The position numbers and the translations under genes are program-made. Positions 8,492-16,959 of a DNA stretch of 36,571 nucleotides are shown here, one piece after another. The notes below the pieces were generated by a model. The model had not been told where the DNA came from and did not search any database. It saw only the letters and a list, made by a program, of their open reading frames with translations. Source of the stretch: Acidimicrobiia bacterium (GTDB lineage: Bacteria; Actinomycetota; Acidimicrobiia; Spongiisociales; UBA5794). The DNA lies in contig JASJEG010000029.1 of the NCBI GenBank assembly GCA_030064765.1, positions 1-36,571 on the forward strand. The letters run 5' to 3'. Each line of letters begins with the position of its first letter. Position 1 is the stretch's first letter.

Positions 8492-9830
8492 CGTCCCAGA
8501 GCTCCTGGATGCAATCGATCTGGTGATCGCCCGATCCCAGGGGGTGATTCCTGAGGACATCGCCGATTATGCGGCGCAGCTGGCTGGTGAGATCCGCGAA
8601 CGGCGCGGCTTTCTCGGGGAAACACTCGTGCTGGCAATCGCCGGGGGTACCGGCACGGGCAAATCGAGCCTCGTGAACGCGCTTGCCGGCGAGATCATCA
8701 CGTCGGTGAGTGTTCTCCGCCCCCACACGGACGAACCGTTTGCCGTCGTTCCGCAAGACCCCGAGCCGGCGGTGACGGTGCTGCTCGATACCCTGGGGAT
8801 TGCGTACCGCCACGAGCATGCCGCATTCACCAGAACCGCAATCATCGACCTCCCAGATATCGATTCCATTGCTGACTGGCACCGGGAACGGGTCGAAGAT
8901 CTGATCCCTCGCGTTGACGGCGTCATCTGGCTCTTCGACCCAGACAAATACAGAGATCCGATAGTCCACGACGAGTTCCTGGCACAGCTCTCGGAGCACC
9001 GCAGCCAGTTCATATTTGCGCTGAACAAGATCGACAAGCTGCGACCCGACGATCTCCAGACCGTTCGCCAAGACCTTCTCGACACCCTGGCTGCAGATGG
9101 CTACACACGTCCAGCGTTGTTTGCCATGGCCGCCGATCCGCCGGGAGTGGCGCCGCGGGGAATCGATCTGTTTCGCGAGCACGTCACGGAGCGCATTGAC
9201 ACCAAAACGGTGATGCTCCGCAAGGTGATCGGGGATGCGGCCCGCATCGTTCGCATGGTGGGTGATGCTGCCGGCGTGTGGAAGGGGTCCTCGGTAGGTT
9301 TCGAGCGGAGTTGGGCCCGGGTGCGATCCGAGGTGCTTGCGGGAATCGGTCCCAACTCGAGTCAGGCCGACCGAGAGGATGCCCTGTGTCGCTTGGAGGA
9401 CCTGACCGCCCTGATCGCCGTCAAGGCGGGGCCCATTCTCGGTGATGGGGTTCGGAGCCTTGCTGATCGTGCCACGATCGAGGCCGCGGTGGCAGAATTG
9501 GCCGCTGCCGGCAGTTCGCTCCCGGTCGAGTCCACAGGGGGTCTGTGGGGGCGACTGACGGGCGCCGAGCCCGACGAAGGTGAGGACCCGCGTGCTGGTC
9601 TACTGGAAGCGCGGTTGGGACAGCCGCTGCGTGACCTGTTGTGGCGACGCGCCCTCCTCGGTGCAACAGTGGTGCATGCCGCTGTCGGCGCAGTACAGCT
9701 CGATGACCGAATCAGCCTTCTAGAGGACGACACGGCGGGCGTATCGGTAGAAGCTGAATCGCCCGAGGAAGAGCCGCAGCCTTTGCCGGATGATACGGGG
9801 GAGAACGTCAGTCCCGTCCCGGAGCGATGA
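8484..9830 (+). CDS. Dynamin/Era-like GTPase, second of a tandem pair
   Basis: The 448-residue protein starts at an ATG inside the end of the upstream GTPase gene (overlap ATGCGTGA). GGTGTGKSS at 54-62 is the P-loop, IIDLPDID carries the G3 Asp (DLPD instead of DTPG), VDGVIWLFDPDKY is the following strand, and ALNKIDKL is a canonical NKxD G4 motif. This partner therefore has the more standard guanine-recognition motif, while the first has a variant. The C-terminal half is helical and contains no obvious membrane segment. Paired GTPases of this type occur in actinobacteria (compare IniA/IniC and DynA/DynB); orthology to either is not claimed. The final 23 nt overlap the convergent lipid kinase gene. 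Confidence 0.75.
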   Translation: MRDVPELLDAIDLVIARSQGVIPEDIADYAAQLAGEIRERRGFLGETLVLAIAGGTGTGKSSLVNALAGEIITSVSVLRPHTDEPFAVVPQDPEPAVTVLLDTLGIAYRHEHAAFTRTAIIDLPDIDSIADWHRERVEDLIPRVDGVIWLFDPDKYRDPIVHDEFLAQLSEHRSQFIFALNKIDKLRPDDLQTVRQDLLDTLAADGYTRPALFAMAADPPGVAPRGIDLFREHVTERIDTKTVMLRKVIGDAARIVRMVGDAAGVWKGSSVGFERSWARVRSEVLAGIGPNSSQADREDALCRLEDLTALIAVKAGPILGDGVRSLADRATIEAAVAELAAAGSSLPVESTGGLWGRLTGAEPDEGEDPRAGLLEARLGQPLRDLLWRRALLGATVVHAAVGAVQLDDRISLLEDDTAGVSVEAESPEEEPQPLPDDTGENVSPVPER

Positions 9831-10731
9831 TGGAGAGCGCGTCGTAGGCGGGTGTGATCTCGACGGATTCGGCCTGGCCCAGCAACTCACCATCCGCTTG
9901 GAAGGCAGAGGATGGCTCGGCGTGGACAATGAGCTTTTCGAACTCGCGAAAGACGCGAGTCCGCCTCTGCTTGCGAATCCGACCGCGGAGCAGGCTGCGA
10001 GCCGCCAGGCCTGCGGCCGTCGGGACGGAAACGCGCTCGACCACCAGCGCGGTGGGGCCGTCTCCGGGATCAGGTGTGAAGCGCAAGGGGAGCCGACCCC
10101 AGTAGGTATACGGGTCGTGAACTTGGACCAGAACCGATGCTGCGTGCACCCTTTCGCCGGCGCACTCGACGAGCATCGTTGCGGGGCGAGAGTGATAGTT
10201 GCGGATCACCTGGTTGGCCGCGATGCCTGCAAAGGTGACTGAAGCGAAGTAGTACTTCGATGTGGGGCGGCGGTCCGACATAGCAACGACATCTGCATCC
10301 AGCCCCATGCCTAGCGAGAACACGGCATACTCAGACCGGGCGGCAAGGGGACTCTCGGTGGCGATATGGGCCAGACTCATCAGCTGCCGATGCCCGGATA
10401 CCAGCCGGGCTGCGGCCGTCTTTGCCTTGAGAGGGATGCCGAGGATCCGGGCGACAACGTTCGTCGTTCCCGTCGGAATCACCCCCAACGAAGTGCCGGT
10501 GAATGCCAATCCGTTCGCTACGTGATGCACAACCCCGTCGCCACCCATCGCAGCGACGACCGAGTAGCCCTCAGCCGCGGCGTCTGCCGCCGCCTGGCGC
10601 GACTCTGCCGGTCCGTTGGGCCAGGCGGTAGTCACGGCATAGGCCTCTCCCAGGGTGGCTTCGACATCACGCAAGCTGGCACCGGTGAATCCGGAAGCCG
10701 ACGGGTTGGCGACGAGGAGGAGGCGTTTCAC
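9808..10731 (-). CDS. Diacylglycerol kinase/YegS-family lipid kinase
   Basis: The 307-residue protein starts at a GTG. It has the family's N-terminal VANPSASG, the catalytic AMGGDGVVHHVANGL (GGDG at 63-66), and GVIPTGTTNVVARILGIP, where the family usually reads GTxND/ar. The C-terminal beta domain ends with FQADGELLG (canonical DGE). It phosphorylates a lipid, probably diacylglycerol or a sphingoid-like base, at the inner membrane face; the exact substrate cannot be told. The single-domain response regulator lies 72 nt upstream on the same strand. TAGCCT is 9 nt before the start codon, so it may have its own promoter. Confidence 0.85.
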   Translation of the reverse strand: MKRLLLVANPSASGFTGASLRDVEATLGEAYAVTTAWPNGPAESRQAAADAAAEGYSVVAAMGGDGVVHHVANGLAFTGTSLGVIPTGTTNVVARILGIPLKAKTAAARLVSGHRQLMSLAHIATESPLAARSEYAVFSLGMGLDADVVAMSDRRPTSKYYFASVTFAGIAANQVIRNYHSRPATMLVECAGERVHAASVLVQVHDPYTYWGRLPLRFTPDPGDGPTALVVERVSVPTAAGLAARSLLRGRIRKQRRTRVFREFEKLIVHAEPSSAFQADGELLGQAESVEITPAYDALSIIAPGRD

Positions 10732-10803
10732 GATGCCGTAAGGCTAGGTGCGGGCGCGACGCTATCGGCGGATTGCGATTGAGGGAGGATCGTCGCTTTG
10801 TGC

Positions 10804-11172
10804 CTAAGAGGCGATCATCTTGGCGACACGGTCCCGCAGGTCCGTCGGCCGAAACGGTTTCGTCATGAAATCGTCGGCGCCACCTTCCTGTGCCTGAACG
10901 GCAACCTCAGGTTGGGCGTGGGCCGTGAGAATCAAGACCTTGGTCTCGCGGGTCGCCTCGTCGGCGCGGAGACGGCGCAACACCTCCCACCCGTCCATAC
11001 CGGGAAGGCCGATGTCCAGCACGATGGCGGTGGGAAGTATCTCCCGAGCAGCCTGCAGACCCGCAACACCGTCGGCAGCGCCCACGATGTTGACACTGAG
11101 CTCGCGGAGACAGACTTCGATAAGGCGTCGCACGCTCGCCGAGTCTTCGACAATCAGGATTGATTCCGTCAC
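10804..11172 (-). CDS. Single-domain (CheY-like) response regulator
   Basis: From the GTG at 11172 the protein is 122 residues and is only a receiver domain. It shows the acidic pocket IVEDS, phospho-acceptor Asp53 in VLDIGLPGMDG, Thr83 in LILTAHAQ, and Lys105 in DFMTKPF. There is no output domain, so it must act through a partner. A longer frame begins at 11220, but the GTG is favoured because receivers normally begin a few residues before ILIVED and because GATACT lies 6 nt upstream. No histidine kinase adjoins it; the lipid kinase follows 72 nt downstream. Confidence 0.85.
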   Translation of the reverse strand: MTESILIVEDSASVRRLIEVCLRELSVNIVGAADGVAGLQAAREILPTAIVLDIGLPGMDGWEVLRRLRADEATRETKVLILTAHAQPEVAVQAQEGGADDFMTKPFRPTDLRDRVAKMIAS

Positions 11173-11178
11173 GTAGTC

Positions 11179-11184
11179 AGTATC
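11179..11184 (-). promoter_or_regulatory. -10 box GATACT for leaderless response-regulator mRNA
   Basis: On the minus strand GATACT lies 6 nt before the GTG at 11172 and no Shine-Dalgarno sequence is visible. It deviates from TAnnnT only at the first positions. Confidence 0.35.
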
Positions 11185-11419
11185 GGCGGAAATCACTGGC
11201 ACTGCAGGAGTTTTGTTCACGCGTGTGCAGGAAGCCTTGCATCACGCCCACAGGCTCAACACTCCGATTTCGTGCTCCGAGCATATGGGTTTCAGAGAAC
11301 CCAGAGCCGGAGTCCTGTTGAGGTCGTACCTCTGGCCGGGGCGCCGAGCGACTGAATGGCACTGTGCATTGCTTCGGCGTAGCCTCAAGTGTGGAACACC
11401 GGAGAGCAAAGGAAGTGTC

Positions 11420-12967
11420 ATGGAGCCTTTCCGCAATGAGCCCTACTCGGACTTTTCCGCCCCGGAGCCTCGTGCCGCCTATCTCGAAGCCTTGGAGACA
11501 GTCGCGACCAAACTGGGTGGGCACGTGCCGCTGATCATCGATGGCAAACCGGTGGCTACCGATGATCGAATCGTGAGCATTGATCCGGCTCAGCCTGAGG
11601 TGGTCGTTGGTACTACCGGGTCCGCATCGGGGGCGGAGGCGCAACTGGCGATCGACGCTGCTTCCCGTGCCTTCCTGGATTGGTCGCGGCGCCCCGCCAC
11701 GGAGCGGGCCGAATACGTCCATCGGATCGGCGACCTCATGGCCGAGCGGAAGTTCGAGCTCTCGGCATGGATGACGCTGGAAGCCGGGAAGAACTGGGTG
11801 GAGTCCGAAGCGGATGTTGCTGAGGCAATCGACTTCTGTCGCTTCTACGCCCACCAGGCGGTGCGTCTTGCAGAGCCGCTGCCGGTAGTGCCATATCCGG
11901 GAGAGAAGAACGAATCATTCCTCATACCGATGGGTGTCGGGGTAGCCATACCGCCGTGGAACTTCCCGCTGGCGATCCTCGTCGGCATGACGGTTGGCCC
12001 GGTGGCCGCTGGAAACACGGTTGTGTTGAAGCCTGCTTCGAATACTCCGGTGCTCGGGGCGCACTTCATGGACATCGTGTCCGAGGCCGGTTTGCCGGAC
12101 GGCGTCATCAACTATCTCCCCGGCCCGGGCTCCGTGGTCGGCGACTTCCTGGTCGACCATCCCGATACCCGATTCATCAACTTCACCGGCTCCAAGGAAG
12201 TGGGGTTGCGGATCTCTTCCCGTGCTGGTGTCGTCCAACCCGGGCAGCGCTGGCTGAAGCGGGCCTTCATGGAGATGGGCGGGAAAGACGCCCTGATCGT
12301 GGATGAGACGGCCGATCTGGATCTGGCCGCCGACGCCATCGTCAAGAGCGCCTACGGATATCAAGGTCAGAAGTGCTCCGCGTGCTCTCGCGCCATTGTC
12401 GTCGGCTCGGTGCACGATGCCGTGCTCGACCGCGTGCTAGATAGAGCCGCAGAACTCGAACTGGGCCCCGGTGCGGAGAACAAGCCTGTTGGTCCCGTGA
12501 TCTCCGCGGCGCAACATCGGTCGATCCTCGAGGAGATAGAGCAAGGCAAGAACGAAGCCGGACTCGTTCTCGGAGGGAGCCCGGTAGATCTCGACGGCGG
12601 CTATTACATCCAGCCAACCGTCTTCAGCGGGGTTCTTCCCGAGCAACGACTTGCCCAGCACGAGATCTTTGGCCCTGTGCTGTCATTCATCGCGGCGGCT
12701 GACTTCGATGAAGCACTCGAGATCGCCAACGGAACTGAGTACGGATTGACCGGCGGGCTGATCTCATCGGACGGGGATCGGATTGAACGGGCGAAACGCG
12801 AGTTCCATGTCGGCAACTTGTACATCAATCGCAAGATCACGGGCGCCCTGGTGGGCGTGCAGCCCTTCGGGGGTTTCAAGATGTCTGGTTCGAATGCCAA
12901 AGCCGGTGGCCCCGACTACCTGCGCCTCTTCATGGAGATGAAAACGGTTGCCGAGTACCTCCCCTGA
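11420..12967 (+). CDS. pruA: L-glutamate gamma-semialdehyde (P5C) dehydrogenase
   Basis: This enzyme oxidises glutamate semialdehyde (from proline or ornithine) to glutamate with NAD+. The 515-residue protein has the aldehyde dehydrogenase fold: IPPWNFPLAI, LKPASNTPV (cofactor lysine), FTGSKEVG (Rossmann loop), general base Glu285 in MEMGGKD, and nucleophile Cys319 in GYQGQKCSACSR, a stretch typical of P5C dehydrogenases. QPFGGFKMSGSNAKAGGPDYL closes the family signature. The ATG at 11420 is chosen because AAAGGAAG precedes it; the open frame extends further upstream without support. No proline dehydrogenase gene is in the window, so the partner enzyme is encoded elsewhere or lies outside. 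Confidence 0.92.
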   Translation: MEPFRNEPYSDFSAPEPRAAYLEALETVATKLGGHVPLIIDGKPVATDDRIVSIDPAQPEVVVGTTGSASGAEAQLAIDAASRAFLDWSRRPATERAEYVHRIGDLMAERKFELSAWMTLEAGKNWVESEADVAEAIDFCRFYAHQAVRLAEPLPVVPYPGEKNESFLIPMGVGVAIPPWNFPLAILVGMTVGPVAAGNTVVLKPASNTPVLGAHFMDIVSEAGLPDGVINYLPGPGSVVGDFLVDHPDTRFINFTGSKEVGLRISSRAGVVQPGQRWLKRAFMEMGGKDALIVDETADLDLAADAIVKSAYGYQGQKCSACSRAIVVGSVHDAVLDRVLDRAAELELGPGAENKPVGPVISAAQHRSILEEIEQGKNEAGLVLGGSPVDLDGGYYIQPTVFSGVLPEQRLAQHEIFGPVLSFIAAADFDEALEIANGTEYGLTGGLISSDGDRIERAKREFHVGNLYINRKITGALVGVQPFGGFKMSGSNAKAGGPDYLRLFMEMKTVAEYLP

Positions 12968-12984
12968 TGGTCGATTGCCTAGGG

Positions 12985-13012
12985 TTGCATAGGCACGGGA
13001 TGGAAATACCCT
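12985..13012 (+). promoter_or_regulatory. Candidate promoter of the tandem amidase genes
   Basis: TTGCAT (12985-12990) and TACCCT (13007-13012) are separated by 16 nt in the 97-nt gap before the first amidase, giving a leader of about 45 nt. It is the only reasonable -35/-10 pair in the gap. Confidence 0.35.
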
Positions 13013-13064
13013 AAGTAGCGAGGACTGGGTGGGACAATCTCGTCACTGCCTTCCCCGGTGACCG

Positions 13065-14222
13065 ATGCAGATGCTTATGAAGGGCCAGCGCCGAAACATT
13101 GTGATTGCCGTCGCGGTAACTGCCGCGATAGCTACCGCTGCGGCCGGCGTCGCTCTCATGGGAGTGAGGACGGCGCAGGCTGAGTTCGCCGCGCCGACGT
13201 TTGCTCCGACGCCGGCAGCCAAGGTCGTAGTGCCAGCCACCGGCGTCGCGCTGGTTCCCGAAGGCGGAGCCGACCTTTGGCTCGGGCCGGACCGCGATCC
13301 CTACTTCCGAATCCACGAAGGAATGGCGCTTCCTTTCCTTCACCGCTACGAGGATTGGCTGCTGGTCACTACCAACTGCGATGACACCGCGTGGGTGCAC
13401 GATGGCGACGTGCAGGTCGTTGCCGCCGGCGAGCCGCAGCCGGCGGGTAGCAGCTTCGATGTGGCTGAGGCGGTGATCGTTCTCGACCCGGGTCACGGGG
13501 CGCGCGATTGGGGCGGTGTCGGGCCAAGTGGTCTGGCGGAGAAGGCCGTCAATCTCGATATCGCCGATCGGGTACGCCAGCTGATGGAGTCCCCCCGTGA
13601 CATCGATTGGAGTTCCGGCGCGGTGACCGCCGGGAGCACCGTTCCCAGTTTTCGCGACGTTGTGCTGACCCGGGATGTGGCTGGCCCCGACGACGGTGAC
13701 TTCGAAGCCAACCTCTCATTCCGGGCGACGATGGGAACCGCCGCCAGCGCCGATGCATTCGTCTCGATCCACAACAACACCGTCCCCCGGCTCGATACGG
13801 AGCTTCCGGGGTCAGAGGTCTACTACTCGACTGCTGTGGAAGGTTCGGATCGACTGGCCGGCATCATCTACGAGGAATTACTGCTCAGCCTGGCTTCGTT
13901 CGATGCGGACTGGAAAGGTGGAGAGTTATTGGGAGCGCGTGCCCGGCTCGATCCCGACACCGGGGAGGACTACTACGGCCTTCTGCGCCGCGCCACCGTG
14001 CCTTCGGTGATAGTCGAAGGTGTGTACATCTCGGAGCCGGATGAAGAAGCGCTGCTTGCGTCGGGTGAGTTCCGACAGGCGTATGCCGAAGCGGTCTACC
14101 GTGGCGTAGTCCGGTTTCTGACTACAGCCGATCCGGGAGCGGAGCCGAACCGTCCCGAGTACTTCGAGTACGACGCCGGAACAGTCTCGGGCAACGTCTG
14201 CACGGTTCCTGAGCAGCCTTAG
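13065..14222 (+). CDS. Secreted N-acetylmuramoyl-L-alanine amidase (Amidase_3)
   Basis: This enzyme cleaves the bond between N-acetylmuramic acid and the stem peptide of peptidoglycan. The 385-residue precursor has a basic N-terminus, a hydrophobic core at about 12-32 and a likely cleavage site after AQA (39). Residues 55-120 look like a small SH3-type module (TTNCDDTAWVHDGDV). The Amidase_3 domain shows zinc ligands His144 (DPGHGARDWGG), Glu159 (SGLAEKAVNLDIA) and His236 (SIHNN), and catalytic Glu318 (VIVEGVYIS). Three in-frame ATGs (13065, 13071, 13077) compete; none has a strong ribosome site, so the exact start is uncertain. A close paralogue follows after 10 nt, so the two are almost certainly one operon. 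Confidence 0.9.
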   Translation: MQMLMKGQRRNIVIAVAVTAAIATAAAGVALMGVRTAQAEFAAPTFAPTPAAKVVVPATGVALVPEGGADLWLGPDRDPYFRIHEGMALPFLHRYEDWLLVTTNCDDTAWVHDGDVQVVAAGEPQPAGSSFDVAEAVIVLDPGHGARDWGGVGPSGLAEKAVNLDIADRVRQLMESPRDIDWSSGAVTAGSTVPSFRDVVLTRDVAGPDDGDFEANLSFRATMGTAASADAFVSIHNNTVPRLDTELPGSEVYYSTAVEGSDRLAGIIYEELLLSLASFDADWKGGELLGARARLDPDTGEDYYGLLRRATVPSVIVEGVYISEPDEEALLASGEFRQAYAEAVYRGVVRFLTTADPGAEPNRPEYFEYDAGTVSGNVCTVPEQP

Positions 14223-14232
14223 AGTCCTGTAG

Positions 14233-15522
14233 ATGCGTCGTTTGAGCTTGATTGTCGGTGCCGTGCTCTTTGCTGTGTCGTGCACCGCCGGCGAAGCGGA
14301 TACAACCACGGCCCCGTCTGCACCGGTCACGACATCACCGCCGAACACGACAACCTCGACCGTTGTGACCCCCACCACGACCACCACGACCACCACAACG
14401 ACGACGACCACCACCACTACCACCACGCTCCCTCCGACACCGTACGGCGTGCCCGCCGAACCGAGACCGGATCCAATCGCCCCTGATCCGGGTGTCTCCG
14501 ACGGTTTCGACGGGGTCGGAGTGGTCACCGTCGGTGCCGGCGGTGCCCCGCTGTACGAGGCTCTGGACGACGAAGAACCGTTTGTCCTGGCGCGCGAAGG
14601 GCTGATGTTCTCCGCTCAGCAACGGCAAGGGGAGTGGATCGAGGTCTATACGACTTGCGATGAACTGGCGTGGGTCAAGGCGGACACTGTGGTCGCACGG
14701 CCCCCGGCTGAAGCCGCCAGCATCGGGGCTGGGTTTGACTTTGCCGAGGCAACCATCGTTGTCGATCCGGGACATGGTGGGCCTTGGAACATCGGGGCCG
14801 CAAGCCCATCGGGTCTCGCAGAGAAGACCGTGAACCTCGACATCGCCCGCCGCGTCAGAGATCTCCTCAGCGAACCTCGTTCGGTGGACTGGTCCACGGG
14901 AGTGATCCTCAATGGCACGGATATCCCGAGCGCCGGTTGGGTGATACTCACCCGAGCCGGTGCGGGTGATGCGGGTGACTACGAGGCGGGCCTGTTCTAT
15001 CGATCCAACCTGGCAAACGCAGCCAACGCACATGCCATGGTGGCTATCCACAACAACGCCGGCTGGGAGATTCGGATGGACTCGCCGGGGAGCGACGTCT
15101 ACTACCAATCCCAGATTCCTGAGTCGCGCCGCTTCGCCAAGATCATGGTTCAAGAGCTACTGCGGGGCTTCACCCCATTCGATGCCAATTGGGTCGGCGC
15201 ACTGGAAACCGGGGCCAAATCCCGTCTCAGTCCGCGGGCCGACAACCCGCAGTACTACGGGATCTTGCGGCGTAGTGATATGCCGACGGTGATCACGGAG
15301 GGTGTCTACATCTCCAACCAATCGGAGGCAGATCTGCTTGCCACCGCTGAATTCCGTCAGGCCTATGCCGATGCGGTCTATCGGGCGTTGGTGCGATTCT
15401 TGACCACCGATGACACGGGTGACGGTCGGGACAGTGACCCGGTGATTTGGTACGGCGACGCCGGCCGCGGTGACGCACGGCCGAGCTGTGTCATTCCGAG
15501 CCAGGACCCGACCGATCAGTAG
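14233..15522 (+). CDS. Lipoprotein N-acetylmuramoyl-L-alanine amidase with poly-Thr linker
   Basis: This paralogue of the upstream amidase is anchored differently. The 429-residue precursor has a lipobox ending FAVSC (Cys17), then a linker with 18 consecutive threonines (48-65). A module with TCDELAWVKADTV (compare TNCDDTAWVHDGDV upstream) follows, and then the Amidase_3 domain. The zinc ligands His181 (DPGHGGPWN), Glu197 (SGLAEKTVNLDIA) and His in AIHNN are present, as is catalytic Glu in VITEGVYIS. Both should therefore be active cell-wall hydrolases. The poly-Thr linker probably spans the outer wall layers and may be O-glycosylated (inference). The gene converges with the HD-GYP gene, 6 nt away. 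Confidence 0.9.
   Translation: MRRLSLIVGAVLFAVSCTAGEADTTTAPSAPVTTSPPNTTTSTVVTPTTTTTTTTTTTTTTTTTTLPPTPYGVPAEPRPDPIAPDPGVSDGFDGVGVVTVGAGGAPLYEALDDEEPFVLAREGLMFSAQQRQGEWIEVYTTCDELAWVKADTVVARPPAEAASIGAGFDFAEATIVVDPGHGGPWNIGAASPSGLAEKTVNLDIARRVRDLLSEPRSVDWSTGVILNGTDIPSAGWVILTRAGAGDAGDYEAGLFYRSNLANAANAHAMVAIHNNAGWEIRMDSPGSDVYYQSQIPESRRFAKIMVQELLRGFTPFDANWVGALETGAKSRLSPRADNPQYYGILRRSDMPTVITEGVYISNQSEADLLATAEFRQAYADAVYRALVRFLTTDDTGDGRDSDPVIWYGDAGRGDARPSCVIPSQDPTDQ
14374..14427 (+). repeat. ACN codon repeat encoding 18 threonines
   Basis: Eighteen successive Thr codons use a mix of ACC, ACG, ACA and ACT. The run is low-complexity but not a perfect microsatellite, which suggests selection for the amino-acid tract. 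A shorter Thr/Ser/Pro-rich linker occurs in the sugar dehydrogenase lipoprotein at 30082. Confidence 0.85.
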
Positions 15523-15528
15523 TCGCCG

Positions 15529-16902
15529 CTAGCCGCGGAACACCCAGCCACGTTCCTCGGCCAGTTGTCGCGCTTCCTCGTCGGTCATGCGGACGAGGGC
15601 TCCGTAAGTGAGGCCGCCCCGCTTGATCATGCCGATGAACGCCTCGACGAGCTCCGGATCGAACTGAGTGCCCGCTCCATTGCGGAGCTCCCGAAAAGCT
15701 TCCTCCTGAGTCAGCGCCATCCGATAGGGTCGGTTGCTGGTCATGGCGTCGAACGCATCGGCGATGGCCAGCACCCGCGACTCGACTGAGGGCACCTCGC
15801 CGTCCTCGCTGTGTCTGCCGCGATAGCCACCGCCGTCGTAGTGGGCGTGGTGATCCGAGGCGATCTCAACCAATGGGTGGAGCCAGTCGACGTCCTTGAG
15901 CAGATCGTCGATGTGGTGGACGTGACCCCGCATTGCCTGCGTTTCGGCGGTGGTGAGCCGGCCGCGCTTCTTGAGCAACTCGCGCGGCACCGCCAGCTTG
16001 CCGAGGTCGTGGATGAGCGCGGAGTGCCGGATCCGTTCCTGCATATCACCGGACAGCTTGAGTTCCTGAGCCAGTTGCACCGCAAAGATGGCAACCCGCT
16101 CGGTGTGCCCGCGGGTATAGAGATCCTTCGCCTCGAGCGTCTTGACCAAGGTGGCAAGCATGCTCTCCCGAGCCACCCGCAGCCGCCCCAAGGAGGCAAA
16201 GAACAGGTGGCTGATCAACAGGGTGGCGATCACGAGGAGCAGCATTGCATTGAAGGTGCCGTTTTCGGCCGAGTACTGAACGTACGCATAGCCGAGGAAA
16301 CCGCCCATCGCTCCGAGTCCGACAAAGCCGATGAGAATCTGTGCCAGGTTCGACCACGGGCCGGCAAGCTTGGAGCCGAAGACCTGGCGAATCACGAGGC
16401 GGGTCAGCGCCGTGCTGACGAAGTCTGCTGTGGCGGCCGCTATCGCCCCGGCGGCCACGACATGTATGAGGCTGGCGGTCCCCACGTCACTTGGGAGCAG
16501 CAGGACCAGGGTAAGGGCGGCTGTGGCCGCATTGAGCGTTCCGATCCCGAGGTTCGCCAGTGGCTGGAACAGCCTGCGGTCGGCAAAGTCGCGGGGTTGG
16601 AGGAAGCCGATGAGCGCCATGGCGAGCAACCCACCGATGGCGTCGTCCGGGCCCAGGGCAACACCGGCCGCAACCAGGACTGCGATACCTGGTGAGGTCA
16701 TCATCAGGTCATTGACTTCGACGGCGTAGAACTCGAGAACGAAGAAGGCGAGGGCGAAGGCTGCCCACAGCAACAGCTTGTCGGGCAAGCCGTAGACATA
16801 GAAAGCCGCAGCCGGAAGAGCGATACCAATGATGCCCAACAGCGCAGCGTAGATGCGCTTGCGCCGTTGCTGAATGGGATATGGGGTTTCGTAGTAGGCC
16901 AT
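15529..16902 (-). CDS. Membrane-bound HD-GYP-type phosphohydrolase
   Basis: The 457-residue protein has a membrane sensor part with about six to eight hydrophobic segments between residues 17 and 236, then a C-terminal HD-GYP-type domain. Visible are RGHTERVA (265-272), HSALIHDLGKLAVP with the metal pair His298-Asp299, RGHVHH (325-330), HHAHYDGGGYRG (351-362), and RVLAIADAFDAMTSNRPYR. HD-GYP domains hydrolyse c-di-GMP or related nucleotides. Here the diagnostic GYP reads GYR and the canonical HHE reads HHA, so specificity may differ. No diguanylate cyclase is in the window. A 29-codon ORF lies 57 nt upstream in a long leader region. Confidence 0.85.
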   Translation of the reverse strand: MAYYETPYPIQQRRKRIYAALLGIIGIALPAAAFYVYGLPDKLLLWAAFALAFFVLEFYAVEVNDLMMTSPGIAVLVAAGVALGPDDAIGGLLAMALIGFLQPRDFADRRLFQPLANLGIGTLNAATAALTLVLLLPSDVGTASLIHVVAAGAIAAATADFVSTALTRLVIRQVFGSKLAGPWSNLAQILIGFVGLGAMGGFLGYAYVQYSAENGTFNAMLLLVIATLLISHLFFASLGRLRVARESMLATLVKTLEAKDLYTRGHTERVAIFAVQLAQELKLSGDMQERIRHSALIHDLGKLAVPRELLKKRGRLTTAETQAMRGHVHHIDDLLKDVDWLHPLVEIASDHHAHYDGGGYRGRHSEDGEVPSVESRVLAIADAFDAMTSNRPYRMALTQEEAFRELRNGAGTQFDPELVEAFIGMIKRGGLTYGALVRMTDEEARQLAEERGWVFRG

Positions 16903-16959
16903 GGCTGGATCGGTAGGGACCGACAGAGTTGGGGAAGATGTGGAGGGCCGGGTCGGGCT

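Noticed and set aside
11286-11303. Inverted repeat TGGGTT-TCAGAG-AACCCA between the response regulator and P5C dehydrogenase
   Set aside because: The 6-bp arms are short enough to occur by chance and no -35/-10 pair lies at a suitable distance.
13030-13050. DosR-like site GGGACAATCTCGTCAC before the amidase operon
   Set aside because: Only one half-site is complete; the second arm (GTCAC) departs from GTCCC and the spacing is wrong.
15811-16695. Long open frame antisense to the HD-GYP gene (and similar ones at 1628-2347(-), 7454-8005(-), 8211-9182(-), 30304-31143(-), 35541-36494(+))
   Set aside because: They are typical GC-rich shadow frames: odd composition, no family signal and no start context, and they lie opposite genes with clear motifs.
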